Below, one piece after another: positions 1 to 6,557 of a stretch of 6,914 nt of DNA. The notes under the pieces were generated by a model, which saw only the letters and a program-made list of their open reading frames with translations, searched no databases and had not been told where the DNA came from. This DNA is from Robiginitomaculum sp. Lineage in GTDB: Bacteria > Pseudomonadota > Alphaproteobacteria > Caulobacterales > Maricaulaceae. The position numbers and the translations under genes are program-made. Every line of letters begins with the position of its first letter. Position 1 is the first letter of the stretch. The stretch lies in the NCBI GenBank assembly GCA_002733385.1, contig NVVO01000013.1, positions 26,412 through 33,325 on the forward strand, given 5' to 3'.

Positions 1-86
1 AAGGCTTCGGGCGCGGTTTTGGCAAATGCGGGTTTGGCAAATGAGGACAGCAAGGTCAGAAAAATGATCGTAAAAATATTGCGCAT
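1..86 (-). CDS. N-terminal fragment of an exported protein, probably a third tandem S9-family peptidase (runs off left edge)
   Basis: An ATG at 86 opens a frame of 28 codons that continues past position 1 without a stop. The peptide begins MRNIFTIIFLTLLSSFA and goes on to KPAFAKTAPEA. This is a Sec signal peptide: one positive residue, a hydrophobic core and an AFA|K cleavage site near residue 22. Only about six mature residues are visible, so no catalytic domain can be checked. Assignment to the S9 family is inference from three points: it lies 12 bases after the preceding S9 gene in the same direction; its signal peptide shares an 'IFTI..FLT' core with that gene's signal peptide (RIFTIAVFLT); and all three proteins have an AxA|K cleavage site. 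The upstream sequence holds only a weak AGAAAG-type ribosome binding site, whose first bases overlap the previous stop codon, so coupled translation is plausible. It could instead be an unrelated exported protein. Confidence 0.6.
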   Translation of the reverse strand, partial: MRNIFTIIFLTLLSSFAKPAFAKTAPEA

Positions 87-98
87 GTTTTGGGCTTT

Positions 99-2138
99 CT
101 ATGGTGCCGTGCTTTCGCCTAAATGCTCGCCTAGAAATTTGTCCAAGGCTTGATGATAGGCCAAGCGGTTGTCGCCTCGTGATAGATAATGGTCGCCGTT
201 TTTGAGGGGCAGGAATGTGACATTGGCTTTCGATTTTTTCAGGGCTGATTGCATGATTTTATATTGGTGCTTAAAGTCGACAATTAAATCGCGCTCACCG
301 TGGGCCAATAACAGCGGGGTTTTAAGCTCGTCGGCCCGGCGGGACGGAGATTGCTGGCGCATTTCTGCGCGGGTTTTAAAACCAGACGCTACGGAATATT
401 TAACGGCGCCGCGCCTTCCTTCTGCGACGGCATTATCGACCAGGCGCGGGATATCCATCACCCCGGCGAAACTGGCGGCGCAGGCATATAAATCCGGGTT
501 GTTAATGGCGCTGATGACGGCGGCATATCCGCCGTAGGAGCCACCCATAATACAGATGCGCTCCTTGTTGGCATAGCCTTTGCCGATTAGCCAGTTTACG
601 CCGTCGACAACGTCTTCTTGCATGACTTGCCAGTTTTTGCGCCCGGCGTCTTTGTGCGCTTTGCCGTAGCCAGTGGAGCCCCTAAAATTCATTTGTAAAA
701 CCCCGTATCTGCGTGAGGCTAAAAACTGGGCGCGGGCATCAAACCCGTCGTAATTTCGGCTGGCCGGGCCGCCGTGGGGATAGATGATAAAAGGCAGGTT
801 TTCAATTTCGCGGCCGTCATAATAGGCGACAGGTAGTGTGACATAGCCCGGGATTAAGCTGCCGTCTCTGGCCGTGTATTTAACATTGACAACCATGGCT
901 ATATCGTCGTTTTTAAGTTCCGGATATAGTTTTGACAATGTGGCGGCTTTGTTGGTTTTGTAATTATACAATATCATTTCGGGAAGATAATCAGGGGCGG
1001 ATACGTGCAAAACGGCCCATTCCCCGTTCGGACTTTCGTCGTAAGTGGTAACATCAAAACCTGGAAATTTTTGTTCAAGCCGAGCATTACGTGCTTTGGC
1101 CTTGTCATCAAAATACACATACCGGCTGGTATCGTCCGTATAATAATACCCGACCACACGCATGCGGTCTACACTGATCATAATGCCGCCAATATCGTGG
1201 TCGTCTTCGTGATAAATAGCCGGGCCAAGTGTTTTCGTTTTCAGGTTATAGGTATAAAGCCCGCGTGTGTCTCGCCCGCCATAATGCCCAATATAAATCA
1301 CATCAGGATTGGCATCAAAACCGTAAATATAGACGTCGTTTTTCAACAATGGGTGGTGTTTTACGCCCTCTGATTTCTTGCCAGTACTGTTTTTGATCTT
1401 CAAGTCTATTGTTAAGTTTTCGCCGCTCTTTCCCTTGCGTTGATAGCCTATACCAATTCTAAGTTTGCCTTGACGGTCGCTTATCCATCTGCGCAGTTTT
1501 TTTGAGCCTCTTTCTACCCTTTGCATTTTCCTTGTGGTGACATTAACTTTGTAAACTGAAAAGGGTATATCAGCAGTATCGGCCCCATATGTGTCCATAA
1601 GTTTCGATTTTCTTGTCCGGGTATCGCCTTGAAAAACCATGAGTATATGATCCGGATCGTCCGGTAGAAACCCGGCTACATTGTCATTATCAAGATAAAG
1701 GCGACCTGCGGCCTGTTGGACATCCAGCAAGGGCTGGGCCTGGCGCAAAAGTTTATCAGAAGTATAGAGCCAGTCACCTTCAACCAATGCATCCCATTTC
1801 TTTATTTCCTCGCTCAAACTTATGCTCATTAACAGCCTGTCATTATTGGCCCAACGCAGCCAATTATAGCGGGCATTATCACCGGCATCAAAAACATTAG
1901 GGTTGCGCAAACCTGTGGATGTCAAATCAAATGTGGCTATAACATATCGCCCATTCTGTTCGACAATCGCCGCCAGAGATTTGCCGTCCGGCGATATGGC
2001 TGCATCGCGAATAGCCGGCAAGCGGGCATAATGTTCAACAGGAATATTTTTTGCAAGCGCAAGGTTTGTAATATTTGAGACACAAACACTCGTCAGAAAA
2101 ACTGCAATTGTAAATATTCGGCCTGTTAAAATCACCAT
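99..2138 (-). CDS. Secreted S9-family (prolyl oligopeptidase-type) serine peptidase, second gene of the tandem array
   Basis: A 679-aa exported serine peptidase, expected to cleave peptides in the periplasm or outside the cell. Residues 1-29 are a signal peptide ending LALA|K. Residues of about 35-400 look like the beta-propeller of S9 enzymes: 'SPDGK' near 49 and repeated short beta-rich stretches such as RWANND (95-100) and LPDDPDHIL (158-166). The C-terminal part, from about 415, is the alpha/beta-hydrolase domain: HGGP at 455-458, NFRGSTGYG at 484-492, nucleophile elbow GGSYGGYA with Ser534, acid Asp617 in HGERD and His650 in GDHY. The triad is therefore intact. The GGS elbow resembles acylaminoacyl-peptidase-type (S9C) members more than DPP-IV. 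The ATG at 2138 has AAAGG nine bases upstream; a GTG immediately follows as an alternative. The gene starts 15 bases after the stop of a homologous gene, so the two are very probably co-transcribed. Substrate cannot be inferred. Confidence 0.95.
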   Translation of the reverse strand: MVILTGRIFTIAVFLTSVCVSNITNLALAKNIPVEHYARLPAIRDAAISPDGKSLAAIVEQNGRYVIATFDLTSTGLRNPNVFDAGDNARYNWLRWANNDRLLMSISLSEEIKKWDALVEGDWLYTSDKLLRQAQPLLDVQQAAGRLYLDNDNVAGFLPDDPDHILMVFQGDTRTRKSKLMDTYGADTADIPFSVYKVNVTTRKMQRVERGSKKLRRWISDRQGKLRIGIGYQRKGKSGENLTIDLKIKNSTGKKSEGVKHHPLLKNDVYIYGFDANPDVIYIGHYGGRDTRGLYTYNLKTKTLGPAIYHEDDHDIGGIMISVDRMRVVGYYYTDDTSRYVYFDDKAKARNARLEQKFPGFDVTTYDESPNGEWAVLHVSAPDYLPEMILYNYKTNKAATLSKLYPELKNDDIAMVVNVKYTARDGSLIPGYVTLPVAYYDGREIENLPFIIYPHGGPASRNYDGFDARAQFLASRRYGVLQMNFRGSTGYGKAHKDAGRKNWQVMQEDVVDGVNWLIGKGYANKERICIMGGSYGGYAAVISAINNPDLYACAASFAGVMDIPRLVDNAVAEGRRGAVKYSVASGFKTRAEMRQQSPSRRADELKTPLLLAHGERDLIVDFKHQYKIMQSALKKSKANVTFLPLKNGDHYLSRGDNRLAYHQALDKFLGEHLGESTAP

Positions 2139-2156
2139 AGCTTTCTACCTTTCTTA
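2139..2156 (-). promoter_or_regulatory. Ribosome binding site overlapping the junction of the two S9 genes
   Basis: On the minus strand the stop TAA (2156-2154) of the first S9 gene is followed directly by AGAAAGG, TAGAAAGCT and then ATG at 2138. The AAAGG core (2152-2148) lies nine bases from the start codon and abuts the upstream stop. The arrangement leaves no room for a separate promoter here and points to translational coupling within one transcript. A similar TAGAAAGC string recurs just before the next start at 86. Confidence 0.6.
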
Positions 2157-4124
2157 CGGAGCCGCCGCGCTCTCGCCTAAGTTCTTGCGCAGGAACTTGT
2201 CCAGACCAGTAAGTAATTTTGTCCGGTTCTCGTAATCTATGAAATAATGATCTTCGTCTTTGAATTTCATAAATGTGGTTTTTGTCTTGCTTTTCTTCAA
2301 GGCTCTTTTCATGCGGGCAAATTGGTCGAAATGCACATTCACATCATCGGTGCCGTGGGCTAAAAACAAGGGTATGGTGATTTCTTTGGCCCGCTTGACC
2401 GGGGAATTGGCTTTTATATCGTCCTTTCCTGAAAACCCTTTGATCAGGAAATGCTTGGCTGTGTGCCTGCCAAAACGATATTTTTTCATGTCGCCGATCA
2501 TGTCCTTTAAATCCGTGACACCGGCAATACTGGCCGTACATGCATAAAGTTCAGGGTGTTTTATCGCAGCCATCAGCGCGGCGTAACCGCCGTAAGACCA
2601 GCCAACAATGCAAATGCGCTGTTTGTCAGCATAACCTTTGTCGATGAGCCAGCGTGTGCCGTCTTCTACATCTTCTTGCATGATTTCCCAATTTTTACGA
2701 CCGGCCTGCTCATGGGCATGGCCAAAACCTTCCGAGCCGCGAAAATTCATTTGTAAAACCGAATAGCCCCGTGAGGCAAAAAGCTGTGCCATATAGTCAA
2801 ATGAATGGGTATCGCGTGCATAAGGGCCGCCGTGGGGCATAATAATAAATGGCTGGTTCTTGAAAGCAACCTCACCAGCTCCGATTTTAGGCGGCGTCGT
2901 TACATAGCCCGGTATTACAAAACCGTCGCGGGCCGTATAACGCACTTTGCTGACATTACCTTGATGGGTTGAACCAATTTCGGGATAGTCACGGGCCAAT
3001 ATGTTGATTTTGTTTGTTGTAAAATCAAACACATACAGGCTCGGCGGCACGCTGGGCGAACTTGCCTTGAACAAGATTTTATTGCCGTTTCGGGTTTGCT
3101 CTATTATGTCGATTTGGTAGTCTATAAAGTTTTTTTGAATTGTTGCCATGCGGGATTTTGTCGCCGGGTCAAAAAACTCTCGCTTGGTCGTATCATCGGT
3201 ATAGCTTGCCCCGACGACTTCTGTCCCGTCTGCGCTTTTAATAATACCGTCTACATCATATTTGTCGTGCTGAAACAATTTGCGTGTGTGTTTTTTTTGG
3301 GCAAGGTCATAAATAAACAGTCCAAGTGTATCCTTGCCGTCTCGACTTCCAATAATCAGCTCATTTGGGTTTCCCATAAATCCGAAAACAGGTGTGCCGG
3401 CTTCCAGCCCCGGATAATCCTTTGCAGGGCGCCATTTATCGCTATGGGCATCCCTGATTTTCATGCGCCAATCGCCTGTTCGGTCCTTGCGTCCGGCCCC
3501 GACACGAACTTCGCCGCGCAGATCGGTTATCCAGTGTTGAATATCCTTTGTGCCACGTTCAATGCGTTTTGATCTGCGGGTATTGATATTAACTTTATGC
3601 ACACCTAGTGAAATGGCTTTTTCTTTGCCAAACATCATCAAAATATGATCCGGGTCATTTGGCAGGAAATTTACGATAGTGTTGTTAAATTGGCGAAAAT
3701 CGCCTGGACGAGCCGTTGTCTTTTTTATATTGGGTTTTAAAATAAGTTGAGAGGTCGTCACATCTTTGTTCAAGGCGTATAGATACCCTACATATGCGAT
3801 AGTGCCGTAAATTTTTTCTGCCTTTTGTACGGAAAGAAGGATTGTGTCATTGTTGGCCCATCTAACCCAGTTTACGCGCACGTCTTTGGGGTAGGTACTG
3901 GCTCTGAGCTTTGTATCTTCCGGGTCGGCAATATTGAACACGCGTATTATGTATTGACCTTCATTGTCGGTAATTGCTGCCAAAAACCGCCCGTCCGGCG
4001 ACAAAGCCGCAGCATACACAGCAGGTAGTCTGGAGTAATGTTCCACGGGCACAGGTTTTGCCAAGGCTATAGACGCTGCAAATAACAGGTATAAAAAACC
4101 AGTAACACTCATGAAAAAACGCAT
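2154..4124 (-). CDS. Secreted S9-family (prolyl oligopeptidase-type) serine peptidase, first gene of the tandem array
   Basis: An exported serine peptidase of 656 aa from the ATG at 4124. A GTG two codons upstream at 4130 would give 658 aa. The ATG is preferred because GGGGAG lies five bases before it, whereas the GTG overlaps that motif. Numbering here is from the GTG. The signal peptide ends IALA|K at residue 24. A beta-propeller region follows: SPDG near 44-47, RWANND 90-95, LPNDPDHIL 156-164. The alpha/beta-hydrolase domain starts near 400 with HGGP 433-436, NFRGSEGFG 462-470, elbow GWSYGGYA with Ser512, Asp596 in HGTDD and His628 in EDHYF. Triad and length fit an active S9 enzyme. It is clearly homologous to the next gene along the whole length, with hydrolase segments such as GRKNW and EDVxDG shared, and differs most in the propeller. 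The elbow tryptophan (GWS) recalls DPP-IV-type members, but no double-glutamate motif is evident. The substrate is unknown. Confidence 0.95.
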   Translation of the reverse strand: MRFFMSVTGFLYLLFAASIALAKPVPVEHYSRLPAVYAAALSPDGRFLAAITDNEGQYIIRVFNIADPEDTKLRASTYPKDVRVNWVRWANNDTILLSVQKAEKIYGTIAYVGYLYALNKDVTTSQLILKPNIKKTTARPGDFRQFNNTIVNFLPNDPDHILMMFGKEKAISLGVHKVNINTRRSKRIERGTKDIQHWITDLRGEVRVGAGRKDRTGDWRMKIRDAHSDKWRPAKDYPGLEAGTPVFGFMGNPNELIIGSRDGKDTLGLFIYDLAQKKHTRKLFQHDKYDVDGIIKSADGTEVVGASYTDDTTKREFFDPATKSRMATIQKNFIDYQIDIIEQTRNGNKILFKASSPSVPPSLYVFDFTTNKINILARDYPEIGSTHQGNVSKVRYTARDGFVIPGYVTTPPKIGAGEVAFKNQPFIIMPHGGPYARDTHSFDYMAQLFASRGYSVLQMNFRGSEGFGHAHEQAGRKNWEIMQEDVEDGTRWLIDKGYADKQRICIVGWSYGGYAALMAAIKHPELYACTASIAGVTDLKDMIGDMKKYRFGRHTAKHFLIKGFSGKDDIKANSPVKRAKEITIPLFLAHGTDDVNVHFDQFARMKRALKKSKTKTTFMKFKDEDHYFIDYENRTKLLTGLDKFLRKNLGESAAAP

Positions 4125-4259
4125 ATCCACTCCCCAAACTTTTCCTCAACCTACGCGGCTAAACTACGCGGTACGGCAAATAATACAAGAGACAAGCGCA
4201 GAAATCCCTATTGCGACTACGGTGCAAGCGGCGCAAATACGCCGATGGTTTGCGTTTTT
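4125..4259 (-). other. Intergenic leader between the TraB/GumN gene and the S9 array; start site context at 4130-4135
   Basis: About 135 non-coding bases separate the TraB/GumN stop from the first S9 start. The gap is long enough for the array to have its own promoter, but I could not identify a convincing -35/-10 pair by eye. A Shine-Dalgarno-like GGGGAG occupies 4135-4130 and fixes the start at the ATG at 4124. An inverted repeat lies at the TraB/GumN end (4229-4254). No small ORF with a supportable start was seen. Confidence 0.5.
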
Positions 4260-4260
4260 C
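4229..4260 (+). repeat. Overlapping inverted repeats just past the TraB/GumN stop, terminator-like on the plus strand only
   Basis: Two alternative perfect stems can be read here. CGGCG (4229-4233) pairs with CGCCG (4240-4244) across a six-base loop. CGCAAA (4232-4237) pairs with TTTGCG (4249-4254), which is followed by TTTTTC. The T-run follows the stem only on the plus strand, where no upstream plus-strand gene is seen. In the minus (gene) direction the hairpin follows the TraB/GumN stop but has no U-tract. It may be a weak 3'-end structure, an operator or chance. Confidence 0.25.
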
Positions 4261-5207
4261 TATTGCCGGATAACGGTTTCGCCTGCATTTTGTAACATGA
4301 CAATGATGCTGTCTGGCCCGGCCAAATGGGCGGCACCGACGGCGATCATAAATGTCCCCGCCTCGTCCTCCAGCAACTGGTCTATTGTCCGGGTCCAGGT
4401 ACGGTTGCGTTTGACCAAAAGCACATCATAAACGACGCCGTCGCCCATCATGTCTTCATCAGCGATCAAGTCGGCAATGCCTTGGACATCTCCTTCGGCC
4501 CAATCGGCAACCAGCTCGTCGAGCATTTCGGGCTGGTCTTCAATGGCAACGGCCCCGGCCACCAGAAACTCAATTTGGCTTGCTTCCGGCAGTCCGGCTA
4601 GGAAATGCAATTGCTGCTCGGCAGTCTCGAAATACCGCATGGGTTTTTGGGATAATTTGGCTTTGGCTGCGATGATTTTCTCGACGCCGCTATCGGCTTG
4701 ATACCCGGTCTTGACCATATGTATCTGGCTTAGGGCTATGCCGGCAAACCAGGGCTTCATCATATTCAGTGTTTCGGGCTGTAGACCCAATATCTCCGCC
4801 GCTTCCAACACTTCTTTTTCGTCCGCCGCGTCCAGCACACCCATCAAAGTGCGTCCGTCCGAGTAAAATGCCAAAGGCGGCAAGAGTGCAGCCAGAGAGG
4901 CTTGCACTTCCTCGCTTAAATCTGCTTCCAGATAGACCGCATCACTGGCGTCGAACGCGGTATTAAACGCGTCAGTCTGCCACTGCATTTCAGGTTTAAG
5001 GATATGCACCGTACCGAATAAATAAATTTTTGTATCTTCGTCCGAGACCAGCCACATGGCCGGGCCATCTGTGTATTGCTGTGTTTGTTGTTTGGTGGCA
5101 AGTTCGGTGCTAGATGGTTCTGTCGAGTTTTTCGTGTCTTTCGAACCACATCCGCCGACCAATAAAGCAAGTCCAAACGCTGCTGTTGCCAAAATATAAT
5201 GTCTCAT
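4260..5207 (-). CDS. TraB/GumN (YbaP-like) family lipoprotein
   Basis: A 315-aa protein from the ATG at 5207. An ATG at 5213 would give 317 aa, but AAGGAG is only one base from it and seven bases, an ideal spacing, from the ATG at 5207. The N-terminus is a lipoprotein signal: a hydrophobic stretch ending LLVGGC, with Cys22 (numbering from 5213) as the lipidation site and a Ser/Thr/Gln-rich linker to about 50. The mature domain carries the TraB/GumN signatures: IYLFGTVH (GxxH, 67-70), YLEAD (95-98), MKPWFAGIALSQ (152-163), YFETAEQQ (194-201), a KRNRTW segment (268-273) and FMIAVGAAH (second GxxH, 293-296). The fold is related to the eukaryotic TIKI metalloproteases, and the paired GxxH histidines plus a glutamate are the proposed metal site, but bacterial members are biochemically poorly characterised. 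It should be anchored in the envelope. It lies upstream of the secreted S9 peptidases and downstream of the deaminase gene on the same strand. The family call is secure; the function is not. Confidence 0.92.
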   Translation of the reverse strand: MRHYILATAAFGLALLVGGCGSKDTKNSTEPSSTELATKQQTQQYTDGPAMWLVSDEDTKIYLFGTVHILKPEMQWQTDAFNTAFDASDAVYLEADLSEEVQASLAALLPPLAFYSDGRTLMGVLDAADEKEVLEAAEILGLQPETLNMMKPWFAGIALSQIHMVKTGYQADSGVEKIIAAKAKLSQKPMRYFETAEQQLHFLAGLPEASQIEFLVAGAVAIEDQPEMLDELVADWAEGDVQGIADLIADEDMMGDGVVYDVLLVKRNRTWTRTIDQLLEDEAGTFMIAVGAAHLAGPDSIIVMLQNAGETVIRQ

Positions 5208-5220
5208 ATCCATTCTCCTT
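5208..5220 (-). promoter_or_regulatory. Strong Shine-Dalgarno site deciding the TraB/GumN start
   Basis: AAGGAG (5220-5215) is followed by AATGGAT and then ATG at 5207, a spacing of seven bases. The first in-frame ATG (5213) is only one base from the motif, so the second ATG is the likelier start. The first S9 gene has a comparable double-start arrangement (GTG GAT ATG). Confidence 0.65.
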
Positions 5221-5293
5221 AAGTTGTAAACAAGCTAGGCATTTACCTTAAATATGCAAGCACAATGCAGGCATACGGTCTGTATCTGAGCGG
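5221..5293 (-). other. Short intergenic region between the deaminase and TraB/GumN genes
   Basis: Roughly 75 non-coding bases contain the leader of the lipoprotein gene. A short imperfect dyad, ATTTA-AGG-TAAAT flanked by GC bases, lies at about 5239-5257 and could belong to a promoter or operator. No convincing sigma-70 hexamer pair and no terminator with a U-tract was found on the minus strand, so read-through from the deaminase gene is possible. Confidence 0.35.
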
Positions 5294-6364
5294 CTACAGT
5301 TTAAAATGCTTGGACAGGCGTAACCCCTGTGCTTGATAATGGGAGCCGTTTGCGCCGTAGAGATTGTCCGGTATTGCGCTCATGGCTTCGAACTCCAGCT
5401 TGGCCACAGGCTGTCCGTGGCGAAGCATAAACGGCACATCACGGCCCCGAACCTCAAGCACGGCCCGTGATCCGGCTCCGCCCGCTTGTTTCAGGCCAAA
5501 GCCGGGGTCGAAAAACCCGGCATAATGGGCCCGAAATTCACCGATTTCCGGCGCGATTGGTGCCATTTCGGCGGCTTCGGTTTCGGGGATTACAACGGAT
5601 TCCTTGGAGGCCAGAATATAAAATTCCTCAGGGTCAAGGATCAACCGCCCGTCCGGGGCACTCAACGCTTGCCAGTAATCTACTGCATTATGCGCACCGA
5701 CACCGGAAATATCCACAAGCCCTGAATGCCGCCGGGCCCGCCAGCCAATGATACCGTCCGCACCTATACCCTGCAAATCAATGCTGACGGTTTGTGAACG
5801 TAATATGGTCACGGGCCCCTTGCGAAACCGTATTTGCACCAATTTGTCGCCCGGTCTGGCCAGAACCGAGAATGTGCGCGGCGCGATCTCCACATAAAGC
5901 GGCCCTTTATAGCCCGCATCAATGGTTTCAAATTGCGCCGCGTAATCTGCAATAACCCGGGTAAACACATCAAGCCGCCCCGTGGAGCTTTTCGGGTTTG
6001 TCCGGGCCGATAAATCTGCGGGCAATTCCAGAGCTTCCTTGAGGGGTACCAGATAGACGCACCCGGTCTCTAGCACGGCACCTTTTGTCAAGTCGATTTC
6101 GTGCATAACCAAATGCTCGTCCAAACAATCCGCCACTGTGCGGCCAATACCGGGCAAAAAAGAGGCCCGCAGGCGGTAAGCCACCGACCCCAGACGTAAA
6201 TCCAGTGAAGCGGGCTGGATTTGGCCCGGTGCAATCTGCGGCTCGAACGCCCTATCTAACATCGGCTCGTCGCCTGTGCGGGCATGCACAAATCCTCGCA
6301 CGATCATGTCGCTAATATCCTGAGCAGGCAAAATGCCGGGAGCTAATGATGATTCTTGTTTCAC
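5294..6364 (-). CDS. dcd: 2'-deoxycytidine 5'-triphosphate deaminase, long two-domain form
   Basis: A 356-aa cytosolic enzyme expected to convert dCTP to dUTP plus ammonia, feeding dUMP and dTMP synthesis. The N-terminal half has the family hallmarks: IQPASLDLRLG at 49-59, the loop SARTNPKSSTGRLDVF at 119-134 (equivalent to the RSSxxR loop of E. coli Dcd) and IDAGYKGPLYVEI at 148-160, where Glu159 aligns with the catalytic glutamate. The C-terminal half repeats the fold: FYILASKESVVIP at 248-260 mirrors VYLVPLKEALELP at 103-115, and GFFDPGFG plus AVLEVRGRDVPF at 283-312 mirror the second block. It lacks the Arg/Ser loop, so it is probably non-catalytic. The length suits the long family, not the roughly 190-aa short Dcd. 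The start is a GTG without a clear Shine-Dalgarno site; an in-frame TAA lies five codons upstream, and the conserved GILP segment at 10-13 supports a start here. A dUTPase-like role cannot be fully excluded. Confidence 0.9.
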   Translation of the reverse strand: MKQESSLAPGILPAQDISDMIVRGFVHARTGDEPMLDRAFEPQIAPGQIQPASLDLRLGSVAYRLRASFLPGIGRTVADCLDEHLVMHEIDLTKGAVLETGCVYLVPLKEALELPADLSARTNPKSSTGRLDVFTRVIADYAAQFETIDAGYKGPLYVEIAPRTFSVLARPGDKLVQIRFRKGPVTILRSQTVSIDLQGIGADGIIGWRARRHSGLVDISGVGAHNAVDYWQALSAPDGRLILDPEEFYILASKESVVIPETEAAEMAPIAPEIGEFRAHYAGFFDPGFGLKQAGGAGSRAVLEVRGRDVPFMLRHGQPVAKLEFEAMSAIPDNLYGANGSHYQAQGLRLSKHFKL

Positions 6365-6557
6365 GGCAATTGATTACCAGACTGCAAGTCGTGTGAATAG
6401 ATGTGATTTTCGCCAAATGGTGGACGGTAAGTGAATTTAATCGCTCGCTTAACTGGGTTATTGACTTGCGCACTCTAAATAAGGGGCTAAGTATGCATCA
6501 ACAAACAACAAATTTCGACAAAACATAGCCACAAAATAGAGCCAAAGGGGGCGTAAA
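6365..6557. promoter_or_regulatory. Divergent intergenic region between dcd and apaG
   Basis: This 193-base gap separates two divergently transcribed genes and must hold promoters for both unless they are served from elsewhere. On the plus strand TTGACT (6461-6466) is a good -35 match, but the expected -10 position (GGGCTA or GGCTAA around 6484-6490) is poor. No good hexamer pair was found for dcd on the minus strand. The apaG-proximal part (6495-6540) is A-rich. A short minus-strand frame that covers part of it has no ribosome binding site or family features and is not called. Confidence 0.45.
6546..6551 (+). promoter_or_regulatory. Ribosome binding site of apaG
   Basis: AGGGGG lies six bases before the ATG at 6558 and is the only good Shine-Dalgarno match in the region. 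It supports that start and the plus-strand direction of the gene. Confidence 0.6.

Noticed and set aside
1005..1373. Plus-strand open frame of 122 codons inside the second S9 gene
   Set aside because: It lies wholly antisense to a gene with clear family motifs, has no ribosome binding site that stands out, and its product has no recognisable domain.
3096..3572. Plus-strand open frame of 158 codons inside the first S9 gene
   Set aside because: It is antisense to the propeller-coding region, is rich in cysteine and isoleucine as expected of a shadow frame, and shows no family signature.
5279..5299. Hairpin CTGTA/TACAG around the dcd stop codon as a terminator
   Set aside because: The stem is only five base pairs with a ten-base loop, and no U-tract follows on the minus strand.
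6437..6452. Possible CtrA box (TTAA...TTAA) in the dcd/apaG intergenic region
   Set aside because: The two TTAA half-sites are separated by eight bases, while the established full site is TTAA-N7-TTAA. It is one base off in a short A/T motif, so chance is the better explanation.
6461..6490. Sigma-70-type promoter for apaG starting with TTGACT
   Set aside because: The -35 hexamer is good, but no acceptable -10 lies at 16-18 bases; it is mentioned only in the intergenic entry and not called as a promoter.
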